Shown: positions 12,122 to 21,427 of the stretch, piece by piece
How the letters are laid out: every line of letters starts with the position of its first letter
Numbering within the stretch: the first letter of the stretch is position 1
Source of the DNA: Linum tenue
Taxonomy: Eukaryota > Streptophyta > Magnoliopsida > Malpighiales > Linaceae
Assembly (NCBI GenBank): GCA_946122785.1
Contig: CAMGYJ010000011.1
Coordinates: forward strand, 16,058,001-16,122,000
Direction of reading: 5' to 3'
Length of the DNA stretch: 64,000 nucleotides
Translations under genes and position numbers: made by a program
The notes under the pieces: model-generated
What the model saw: only the letters and a program-made list of their open reading frames with translations
The model's database searches: none
What the model was told of the DNA's origin: nothing

Positions 12122-12137
12122 ACTTCATTATATTCAC
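9873..12137 (-). CDS. LINE C ORF2 fragment: reverse transcriptase end, zinc ribbon, RNase H
   Basis: A 754-codon open frame runs without a stop. Near its start it reads LCMERLSHKI and HLFFADDLLLF, the reverse transcriptase catalytic FADD box, followed by the thumb region with GQRVNFAKS and KYLGI. A zinc-binding part with CCSRCDGQPETVLHILRDC follows near the middle. The end is an RNase H domain with LNIDGVSNGNPGPAGAGG, AELWAFSYGL, VESDSRLAIQL and YREGNRVADWLS, so its acidic residues are present. The endonuclease and the first RT motifs are missing because of 5' truncation, and the first codons (MNIMKFMMRAF) are flanking sequence fused by chance. It encodes no full enzyme but must be fairly young, since the frame is still open. 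Confidence 0.85.
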   Translation of the reverse strand: MNIMKFMMRAFVDDEGVLCMERLSHKIDEAVNCRKWKPIRLSKDGPSLTHLFFADDLLLFAEAETRQIQTIKLCLEDFCYSSGQRVNFAKSVIYVSPNIDRHKAQRLSRVAGMTLKPALGKYLGIEGIHGRVYKSRYQGLILRIKKSLAPWMAKKLSFAARLTVARSVSSSIPTYSMNTELIPSAVCKCIDKINRDFIWNEEDDKGKMHTIAWENMTRPKQQGGAGLRSTRQANLAMLAKGGWRLLKEKDSLWTQLMQSKYGKQRQGLDMLRHIQGSSFTWNSFSKAACLLRKGCAWNIKNGKNTKFWLDIWVLQVPLKEVVTGSIPADMEHAPVAEFVNSDGEWITDKFKDLLPTDVTARIISVAVDKLSNEEDTIFWKATSDGNFSVKSAYSVLNDHHPDPDERTWKIIWTLPVQERIRAFMWMATKGKLATNSLRYARSVTDNPCCSRCDGQPETVLHILRDCPPARYLWTRQVPTQRQNAFFSSNQATWFRDNLFCSDSLDTGMCWAAYFSTAAWLLWKNRCTYVFKGAGAALSPSSLSHSITARCKLWHEAWEAPSRLPGGRKGATARETALIGWKPPQAGWRTLNIDGVSNGNPGPAGAGGVIRDSSGQWVSGFVANIGTASAALAELWAFSYGLDLAWNTGCRYLKVESDSRLAIQLISSRHDPVHPYATLLSAIRRKLSHDWLVSITHTYREGNRVADWLSKHSLVYPYGTHELANPPPGLSRILWEDNIGTTFERRVVTHLDPLS

Positions 12138-12713
12138 AATCTACAAACACTTCTCTCACTATAACGGATTTATGGTAGGAATGTTGATTTTTTTTTCTTC
12201 ATATATATGCTTTTACCTTTAATAAATGACACTTTTTCTTCTTGGTAATTTTTTTAGTGATTAATCAATTCTCTTCAAATCTGACTTATGTTCATTAATT
12301 TTTGAAAGTTTACAATGGAGAGATTGTGTTGTAAAATCTTACGGTGTGAAATAATTAGAGAGACTATAAACAATCGATAGTTCATCAATGCTTATACCAT
12401 TATAAAAGCTATTTTGCCCTTCAGATAGAGTCAATCACACCTTTTGGTGGTATGAAGTGACTCTCCTTTTTCCTAAATCAAATGTGATATGAACATTAAA
12501 TTGTAAGATGCATATAATTCAGAATTCTCGATAAAAAAGAAAGTCAATCATAATATTTGGTTGTTTGGATGATTCTCTATGAGAAATATTTCTTTGAAGC
12601 ATTGAACTACAAAAAACGTAGTCATAAAAAATAAATATGAGTCTTAATAATATAAGCAAAATAGTTGATGATGGAGGAGTTGTAACATAAAAACGAAAAA
12701 ATCATAATTAATT
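12134..12713. other. AT-rich intergenic sequence
   Basis: I see no gene, repeat family or RNA in this stretch. Confidence 0.5.
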
Positions 12714-13587
12714 ACTTAAATCCGTTTAGGTATCCAGTATAAATGCAATTAGTGAAGAAAATTCACACCTAAAATGAATGCTCTGGGCGATTAAGTTTAT
12801 GTTGTGACTCGTGAATTATGAAACATAATGGGAGTTGTGTGTACTACAATAGCATTTACATGTGATTTCGTGGATGTTACCGTTAATTATAATAGAAAAT
12901 TATAGCGGCATGAAAACTTTGCTTTGCGGATAGAGTATAAAATCTCGGCCTGCAAAATCTTACAAAATCCGTTTGTATTATCGTTTTACGACGGTACAAA
13001 ACTTCGGCTTGCAAATCCCCATTGTTTTATCGTATTATGACATAATACGATGATACAACTGAGTTTTGCATGATTGGTAGGTAGAAATTTTATACCGGAC
13101 CCAATCCTTTTAAAATTGACTTTTTGTTTGCATAAAATAAAATTTTCATATTTTACGGCGTTGGGTTAATCCTATTTCCCAACCCAATCTTAACATAGTA
13201 GCCTAACGGCAAAACCAAATTAAGACATAAGCCCAAGCCAACAATGCAAGCACCTATGCCGGGCAAACTAATTAATATGAAGTAAAAAGACGAAGGTAGC
13301 CTTCCATGAACGTGCGTAGGCCTCCATTCTCTAATCTAAGCCTCCCTTCCCCTGGAATCTCCTTATACTAAGTGTGTAGATGTAGATGGTGATTAATAAA
13401 ATTACAGAGAAGTAGGGTTTAGAAGTATGGAAAGAAAGTAGTTTGGTAAAAAAAAAATTACCAGAACAAAAGTTGAAGATTCCTTCTCAAATCTCAATAT
13501 TAGGGTAAAAAAGCTGTATTTAATTAGCTTTATGGTGCTTAATAAAATAAGACTTAATACATCTGCATAGTCATAACTTTCTCGTTT
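12714..13587 (+). repeat. Direct repeat, copy 1 (0.87 kb)
   Basis: This segment from ACTTAAATCCGTTTAGG to AACTTTCTCGTTT recurs at 17996-18911 in the same orientation with very few substitutions. Copy 1 has 9 extra bases (about 12748) and lacks about 65 bases present in copy 2 (near 18450). No long open frame exists in it. It lacks TG...CA ends, a primer site and a purine tract, so I describe it as a repeat and not as an LTR. Confidence 0.85.
12935..13095. mobile_element. MITE-like inverted repeat, copy 1
   Basis: The left end GTATAAAATCTCGGCCTGCA is mirrored by GGTAGGTAGAAATTTTATAC at the right end, imperfectly. A perfect 19-bp palindrome CGTATTATGACATAATACG lies inside at 13031-13049. Related copies are at 17553 and 18208. 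The 18208 copy is simply part of direct repeat copy 2, but the one at 17553 is independent. Confidence 0.5.
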
Positions 13588-16500
13588 GGAGAGAATAATT
13601 GGTCACTCGGGATCGAAAGATTGTACTTCAATTGAAAATTGTTATTTGTAGCAAGTTTCATTAGTAAACATTTAAAGAAATTTCCTTGGGTTCTCATCAA
13701 GATCAGCGGGTACATGAAGAACCTGATTGATCTCTTACTTAAAGCTAGTCACGGGCCCGGCCAGTTGGCCGAATTTAATTGGCAATGACGTAAATAACAG
13801 TAGCGATGTGTTTCGAGTTACGCATTAATATAAGAAAATCTATTTTTTCAAATTCCCTAAACTTTATTATTAAAATAGTTCAAGAATTCAAAAGGATTAA
13901 CATCAAACTATTTTCTTATATTCTAATGACTAATTGATTAAAAGTTTTTTATGAAAATGAAAAGAAAAACTCAATGCAAGAGAATCGATTCCTAAAGACA
14001 AATTGAAATGACCCATCTAATTACTCCTTTTCATCAGAGATAGCAACACGTTTTCTTTTTTACTTGTTTGCATTTCCTCCTGCATGAGCAACAGCCTCAT
14101 CGTCACCAGTAGTAACGTCTTCATTTTACTTACTAACACATTTATTTCCAATATCAATCGACTCTTCCTTCTTCTCTTGCATTTCATTTATCTCTTCCTT
14201 GTTTTCCTGCATTTCATTGAGCACAAAAATTTGATGGTAAAATATATTTGAAAATACAAATCAAGTTTTTCATTAGAGTAGAATTTACATCATCCAAGTT
14301 ACGCACAGTTTCTAGGATTTTTTTTATGTTCTCATCGAGTCTTTATATCTTCCTCATGAACAATGTCTTTCTTCTTCTCAACATCACCATCATATCTAGC
14401 ACCAGATCCACTACCTTCAACATTAGCAGTGTCATTCTTGTTATCCTGCATCAACATTATGAATTTAATTAGGTCATTGACATTCCAAAGTACAACATAT
14501 TGTGTGATTTCATCGAATCATAAGTGGTCAATATATGTAGGTAATTTGTAGCCAGATAAAATTAATTGCAAGTTAGTGGGAACGGAGGCAAAGTTCCCCC
14601 ATTGAATACAAAAATTCTAAATTCTAAATTCTAAATCCACTATAGTCCAAGCAGGCAGTGAAAGAAATAAAAGGGTGTTCTCCGCCTTTTAATCAGAGGC
14701 TGATTATTTTTAATATAATTCATCCAAGCCAATTATGTTATCTCAAACATCAACTCCCTTCATTGGGCCTTTGCAATATCAATTAGATTAAAGAATATAA
14801 CTAAGTATAGTCTTTTAGCCGATATTTCAAAAAATCGAGCTCCCGGTCTATCCATTACAACAAAGTCGGCCTCTGTTGTTTTGTCCGCAACTCGAAGGTT
14901 GACCATAAATTTGTATAATGATGGTAATGACATTAAAAAAACAAAATAAATCATTGTAGTATACGTTATTTTTAGTTGTTAAAGGCTAAATCTCATAATT
15001 ATTCAACCTCTACATCCCACCAAAGTATAAATAGGCAAAGGGAAACCCACACCACTCAAGCAATCACCTCATTTTATGTCCCTATGCAAACCAAATATGA
15101 GTAGAATGAAAATATGTAGCCTCGTATGAAATGCATATATCCATTTTTTAGTAAGACACCAATCTCCTGGAAGGTCTTTATATTAACTATATTTAATTTA
15201 ATATTGTAATATGCACTTAAGCTATTGAATTTTGGCACATGAATTTTTGTTGCATTAGTAATATAATTTATGCATTCAATGAAAAATAATATAAATTATG
15301 TTGTAGAAAATTAAATATTCCGTCACTTGGCATGTATATTCAATTATTCATCATCGAACTATAACAAATCCATTTTCATGTTAAAAATGGTCGAATTATC
15401 TTGATGTTGTCATTTTCAATGTTGTTGCAAAGGAAGGAAACACCACTGGAAAGGGTGGGATGTGTTGGGTGGAGTAGCAAAGTGTCTCTAATCCATGAAT
15501 TATATAGTAGTCGTGTGAAAGTTAGTTGTTGTGTAATTCCAAGAAAATACACTGTTACTTTATCTTCCTATTCAATTAAGTAATTCCCCTTTTTCGGTGT
15601 CGTATCAATTTTTGTAATGAACTGATGTATTAAGATCTCTAAATTTTAATGTACAATTTGCCTAATACGAGTTAGGCGTGTGTAATATAATAGTGGATAT
15701 CGTAAATTTAATGAACACAGTGAATTATATTGAACTGGACCTGATATATTCCCATGTTCTGAATAACATCACAATCAAAGCGCATATACAACATAATTAT
15801 TAGCTAGTTAGATTGCCATTTGTCAGTAAATGAAGTTGGAATATGTAGTCATGCTTTGGAGGCCCGTATTAATTAAAACTCATATACCATCAAATAGTCT
15901 CTTTCTTCTTCTCCACAAACCATTATATTCATTATCTGATTCCGGTGAAAGAATACTTAGCTATTACTTTGTTGTTGTTAATTATTCTTGTAATATGGAT
16001 TTATTTAGAAGGGAAGCTGTGAGATTGATATAGTGAGTTGTGTTTTGTGAGTTTTGGGCGGCGGTAAGTCAATGGCCTAGAATTAGATTATTAGAGAATA
16101 AACATAAGATTTACATAATCAATTATCTCAAACCTCTCTCTGTTCTCCTCCCTGGTCCTTCATTCTATTCTTTTGAAACAATAATTATCTCAAACCATCA
16201 ATTCTCTTCTGACGACGCATTAGCGCCCTGTTATCACAAAAAAATTCTCTTATGACCCCCTAATTCTCTAGTCTCGCATCATTGTCTATCTATTTATCTT
16301 ATTTTTTCTAATTCTCCTCTAATCCTATATTTACGTTAATCAATCTAGGATATCAAGATCCTCTCTCTCATCAATTGGTTTCATAGCCTAGTTACCCTAG
16401 CACCCAACAACATCATTTACGTCATTACAACCCACATCGATTGTCTTAAATGAGCTTGTGAAGATTTATTTGAATGATTTGGCGGATATCTCGGTGTCAA

Positions 16501-17552
16501 AGAAGAAGCAGCTAGTGTGATAAAGAAGGATGATGCAACTACTTTGTGGTTGTTGGCAGCATCAATTGGAAATTGCAATTTAGATTGTGCATTGAGAGCC
16601 TTTCTTCTGTAGTAGTGAATTCATTGCGAGAGCTGGAGTGAATTGAAAGCGGAAGAGCGGTTGAGTCTTAAATTGGAAGTACAGGAAGAAGTTTATACAA
16701 ATTTGGGTCGATTCTCGAGGGAAATAATCTTTCATAGGGGATGTATTGATGAAGGATTAGTTATTATTATTGAGGGTAAGAATATTTTCCGACATATTTT
16801 AAATAGTTTTAGCATCCCAGCAATCTTGCCCCCAATCCCTCATTAAATTTCTATAAATTATTAAATTTTCCTCAAATCCTTCTCAATTCTCTTAACCTCC
16901 ATCTAGCTAGTCTCGGTTCTTCTTTATCCCGTAGTCTATTCTCTCTTAATTTTAGCTGGGGTAAAATTTACCCTTCCTTATCTTTAAAACTGTGTTCTCA
17001 CTTATAGGGTATGCAATGTTGTATTCGGTGAGCTTGATGTCGAAAAATTTAGATTTAACGTATTTGTTCTCGATAAGGATTTGGATCATGAATTTGTAAA
17101 ATGAAAACAATGAAATTAATTATCTATTAACATAATTTACGTTTGCCCGAATAAATGAATATGAAGCTGAAAATAATGGAAAAGTATAGATGAATTATTA
17201 TGTACTTCTTGTCTTCCTTATATCATTGTACAATTCTCACAAAAGTACTCGTTGGGGTGTTCTTCAACATTTTGAGATAGGTTGCATATGTAGTATATGA
17301 GAATGACAATTAATTTGATATCTACTTGCCCCGTGCAATACCATTCACAATTTTGGAATTTATAACACTTTTAGTGCGCCCAGGGTCACATGGGAATAAC
17401 ATTCACAATTTTGAAATTTATAACAATTTTAGTGCGCCCAGGGTACATATGGAAATGATAGTATTTTTCAAGTTCAAGTTGTTTTCCATTCATGAATAAT
17501 AATTATATTTGCGAAATAAATTATTTCATAATTTTTAATGGCTTGGGTTCCG
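13588..17552. other. AT-rich intergenic sequence, 4 kb
   Basis: Only short chance frames occur (up to about 75 codons), and none shows a recognisable motif. No RNA gene or known repeat end is evident. A segment near 17360-17450 contains a short local duplication with CACAATTTT...TTAGTGCGCCCAGGG occurring twice. Confidence 0.45.
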
Positions 17553-17705
17553 CTATAAAACCTCGACCTGCAAAACCGCAGTCGTAGCGTTATATCACCC
17601 TTATACGATCCTATCAGAGGTGATATGATGTCGTAAATCGTAATATGATGATATGAATAAGATTTGACGATGTTTTGTAGGCAGGAGTGTTGTACCTTTT
17701 CGCTC
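17553..17705. mobile_element. MITE-like inverted repeat, copy 2 (diverged)
   Basis: It begins TATAAAACCTCGACCTGCAA and ends with TTTTGTAGGCAGGAGTGTTG then TAC, imperfect inverted ends of the same type as the MITE-like element in the direct repeats. The interior differs, with GATATGATG-type motifs. This shows the family has moved independently. Confidence 0.4.
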
Positions 17706-17995
17706 CCATCTTTTATTATAGATCCTATTCAACAAATCTACTCACGGTTAATTAGAATTTTAAAATTTTGAATGCAACAAAAACTAAAATTTAGTGGCAT
17801 GATCTCATGAAACTCAGCTGATAAAACCCATGTTGCTTTATACGACATCATTTGAGTTTCTGGGTTTCTATTTAATGTTGTTTAATGGATTAGGCCCAAT
17901 AATATAGTAAGAACAAGCTCATAAGTATTAATCGAACCCATGTAGACAATGAAGGGAACTGAAGCAGCGGAAGCTGGATCACAACCCGCACCTAC
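17706..17995. other. AT-rich spacer
   Basis: This is the spacer before direct repeat copy 2. I see no feature in it. Confidence 0.4.
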
Positions 17996-18911
17996 ACTTA
18001 AATCCGTTTAGGTATCCAGTATAAATGAAGAAAATTCACACCTAAAATGAATGCTCTGGGCGATTAAGTTTATGTTGTGACTCGTGAATTATGAAACATA
18101 ATGGGAGTTGTGTGTACTATAATAGCATTTACATGTGATTTCGTGGATGTTACCGTTAATTATAATAGGAAATTATAGCGGCATGAAAACTTTGCTTTGC
18201 GGATGGAGTATAAAATCTCGGTCTGCAAAATCTTACAAAATCCGTTTGTATTATCGTTTTACGACGGTACAAAAATTCGGCTTGCAAATCCCCATTGTAT
18301 TATCGTATTATGACATAATACGATGATACAACTGAGTTTTACATGATTGGTAGGTAGAAATTTTATACCGGACCCAATCCTTTTAAAATTGACTTTTTGT
18401 TTGCACAAAATAAAATTTTCATATTTTACTGCGTTGGGTTAATCCTATTTCCCCCCTTCTTTTAGGTGTGTAGACCATGTATTTTACTTCTTTTTTACTG
18501 TGATCACAACCCAATCTTAACATAGTAGCCTAACGGCAAAACCAAATAAAGACATAAGCCCAAGCCAACAATGCAAGCACCTATGCCGGGCAAACTAATT
18601 AATATGAAGTAAAAAGGCGTTGGTAGCCTTCCATGAACGTGTGTATGCCTCCATTCTCTAATCTAAGCCTCCCTTCCCCTGGAATCTCCTTATATGAAGT
18701 GTGTAGATAGATGGTGATTAATAAAATTGCAGAGAAGTAGGGTTTAGAAGTATGGAAAGAAAGTAGTTTGGTAAAAAACAATTACCAGAACAAAAGTTGA
18801 AGATTCCTTCCCAAATGTCAATATTAGGGTAAAAAAGCTGTATTTAATTAGTTTTATGGTGCTTAATAAAATAAGACTTAATACATCTGCATAGTCATAA
18901 CTTTCTCGTTT
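17996..18911 (+). repeat. Direct repeat, copy 2 (0.92 kb)
   Basis: It matches 12714-13587 almost base for base, including the MITE-like inverted repeat at 18208-18368 and its palindrome at 18304-18322. It has about 65 extra bases around 18450-18515 between TATTTCCC and AACCCAATC. Its right end runs directly into the terminal inverted repeat of the element at 18889-20299. Confidence 0.85.
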
Positions 18912-20299
18912 TTGAAAATAATAGCCACTTTTCGAAAAATACACAGATATAGCTATTCTGTTAATAACTTTAACGGCAACATCATAAACGCTGATTGTAC
19001 TAACGGTTTGGTGACGTGGATGACTTTAAATCCAAGTTGGAAATGTTCTCATGTATATGTAATTAAAGAAAAAAACAAAAAATAAATATGCTCCATGCAG
19101 ACTCATTCCATGGCCGACCCTGCTTCATGCGAAGATCATCAGAAACCCCAGAAAATTAATCACACCATTTTGCAACTTATTTCCCCTCTCCTATCAAGCT
19201 TCGCCTTTAATCAAACGTTTGAAAAAGAAGAACACATACTTGTCTATCCCTCTCCCCAGGATTCCCTCTCGCTCGATTTGTCTATCCCTCTTCCAAATTC
19301 CAATTTGTCGAGTTCTAAGGCTCTGTCGCCACCTCCCTCGACGAATCTCGACCAGGGGGAGAAAACCCCCTCTCCGCTGAGCCGATTCATTAGAGCTGGG
19401 ATGTGATGAGTGCGTCGTCAAGTTCCTAGGCTCCGCCGCCAACACCATTGTCAAATCCAGAGCAATGGGAGAACGACCCATCTTCTCTTAACCGAGTTAT
19501 CAACGCTCAGATCTGGGGCGTCGTCGAGAAAGAGCAGATTACTCCTCCGTCCCTCCAATTACAGGCGCGCTAGCACTGGCTTTGAATCTGATTAGATCCA
19601 GCCTTCTTTATTAGTCGTCGTTGGGCCAGTTGTGTGAGGTGGAGGGAGGAAGATGAGAGGGATAAATGGTGAGGTTTCTAGGTCGTAATTGGATTTCTGG
19701 GAGATGGATTCTTGTGGGTTTTGGGCTTTGGTACGAAGAGGGGAGATAGAGGGAGAGTTCCCAGCTCTAAATAGGAAATCGATTGGTAGAACCGCCATTG
19801 AAGCGCCAGAGCTATGAGCTCCGGTTTTGAGAGATCTGGAAAGTTGGAGCAGCCGGAGGAACAAAACTTCCTCGCGTCAGCTACATTATGAGTGCGGCAG
19901 CGAGGCAGTGTTTTGGTGTTTTCATCGTCACTCTGGTCGACAATGGAGATGGTGGTGCGGCGGGAGAATTGGGGTTTGGATACCTAGATCCGATCGGCGT
20001 TGATTGACGGAGAAGTTCAGAGCTACGGAGAGGATGGGGTTTGGAAACTTTGACTGTTTAATGAAAATTAAATTATTTATTTTAATTCAAAATCTGATGT
20101 GGCAGTCAGGTGGCATGACTTGGTGTGTTGGTGCTGATGAGGAATCTAAGGTGACATCCAAATCAGCATCTTGTTAACAGTGTTAAAGTTTCAAAAGGAA
20201 ATGCCTAATTTTGTCAAACGAATTATAAAATGTGGCTATATCTGTGTATTTTTCAAAAAGTGATTATTATTGTCAAAAACGCGAAAGTTATAACTATAC
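18889..20299. mobile_element. Non-autonomous TIR element with GC-rich interior (Pack-MULE-like candidate)
   Basis: The left 65 bp (18889-18954) and the right 65 bp (20235-20299) are imperfect inverted repeats. They share AAAAATACACAGATATAGC, and GCATAGTCATAACTTTC on the left pairs with GAAAGTTATAACTATAC on the right. The interior from about 19090 to 20040 is much GC-richer than its surroundings. It has open frames of about 100 codons, such as the one at 19095-19406, with Ser/Pro-rich sequence and no recognised motif. Long TIRs around a gene-like interior fit a Mutator-like element that captured host sequence. No clear 9-bp target duplication was found, so the superfamily is not settled. Confidence 0.55.
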
Positions 20300-21090
20300 A
20301 GGTGAATTAAACCATAAAATAATAACCCCTAACTAGCTTGCTATCAATCAAAAGGTTGTTACTTAGTGAATAGTTCTTCCCATTTGTCCCTATTCCAAGA
20401 CCCCATAAATTCTAATAAGGTAAAACATAAAAACAAAAGAGAATACTCCTTACCTAATACTATAGCATTTGATTTTCCATTATCATATACATTTTCTCAA
20501 AATATTCAGAAGATTTTATATGTGTTGAATACACAACAAACTCTAAATATATTGCAATTAGAATATATAACCTTGTTAAAATTGAGTCTCACCTTTAATA
20601 TTCCAGAACTTTGATCCGAAGTATGTAATATTTTTCTATATCATAAATAAATCAGGTTTCATCAAAAAATTTCGTAAACAACTACCAAAACTTTGTAATC
20701 ACAACAATAAATGATGACAACTAAGCTTCAATATAAATCACACTTGTTCTCATTAGGGATGACAGATCTGCCCGATCCGATACCCAGCCTAAACCCGCTT
20801 AGATGGGGATCAAAATAACTGATCGTCGTGGGTAAAGGGCGTATTCAGGTATGCCCGAAATCCGACAGTAGCGGGCAACGAGTGGGAATGGATCTCGTAG
20901 TATCTGCCCCTTCCCCATCCGTCCCCAAAGAGACGCCATTTTGGACTATAGTTATGCAACCCAAAGGAAGGATCCAGAAACCCTAGGGTCCCCATTTCAT
21001 CTCCTTCGTGTCTACAGACGCCTGCATTCAACATACCAGTCACAACTTTACCTCTTTACCATTTCAACTGCTCCTTCTGCTGATGTAGCC
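20300..21090. other. Intergenic sequence and possible leader of the ABCF3-like fragment
   Basis: The part up to about 20760 is AT-rich with no feature. From 20764 a GC-richer stretch contains the low-complexity wording GCCCGATCCGATACCCAGCC, of a type common at plant transposon remnants. The last 150 bp before the ATG at 21091 is pyrimidine-rich, like a plant 5' leader. Confidence 0.4.
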
Positions 21091-21293
21091 ATGACGAAAG
21101 TGGCGAGCTCACTAGTGCACGAACTGTTAAGCAAGCAGGTCGATGTGTCGAGCAACCAATCATCAACTACATCGTGAACGTCCTCATCGATGAGGACTTT
21201 GATTTCGGTGAGGAAGGTGAGGGCATTTTTGAAGCCCTCGGCGAGCTCCTCGTAGGATCCAAGTGCGTTTCTTATTTGCCCGAGTGCCGCCTG
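21091..21293 (+). pseudogene. ABCF3: ABCF3/GCN20-like, exon 1 with a frameshift
   Basis: ABCF3 proteins are soluble ATP-binding cassette proteins of the GCN20 type that act in translational control. The frame from the ATG at 21091 reads MTKVASSLVHELLSKQV, then runs into a stop. With a shift near 21147-21152 it continues EQPIINYIVNVLIDEDFDFG, then EEGEGIFEALGELLVGSKCV and ECRL. This matches from memory the N-terminus of plant ABCF3, where MTEVASS is followed by DFDFGEEGEG. The exon ends at a good donor (CTG/GTAAGGT at 21294), as expected for exon 1. No later exon is seen, and LINE B occupies the sequence that would be intron 1. The frameshift and the missing exons make it a broken gene start or a duplicated fragment. 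Confidence 0.8.
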
Positions 21294-21427
21294 GTAAGGT
21301 ACTACTCATCCCCGCTTTTATCTGTGTTCCCACCCATCTCTTCCCGAGAAACTTGTTTAGTTTTGTTTGAAATTGAATTTTTTTTTTTGGCAAAAGATAA
21401 TCATATATTGATCCAAAAGAAAGGGAG

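Noticed and set aside
10119..12222. Plus-strand open frames of 60-137 codons across LINE C
   Set aside because: They lie opposite the long RT/RNase H frame and have no motifs; they are shadows of the coding strand.
12714..18911. Direct repeats as LTRs of a retrotransposon
   Set aside because: There are no TG/CA ends, no primer site after copy 1, no purine tract before copy 2 and no coding interior.
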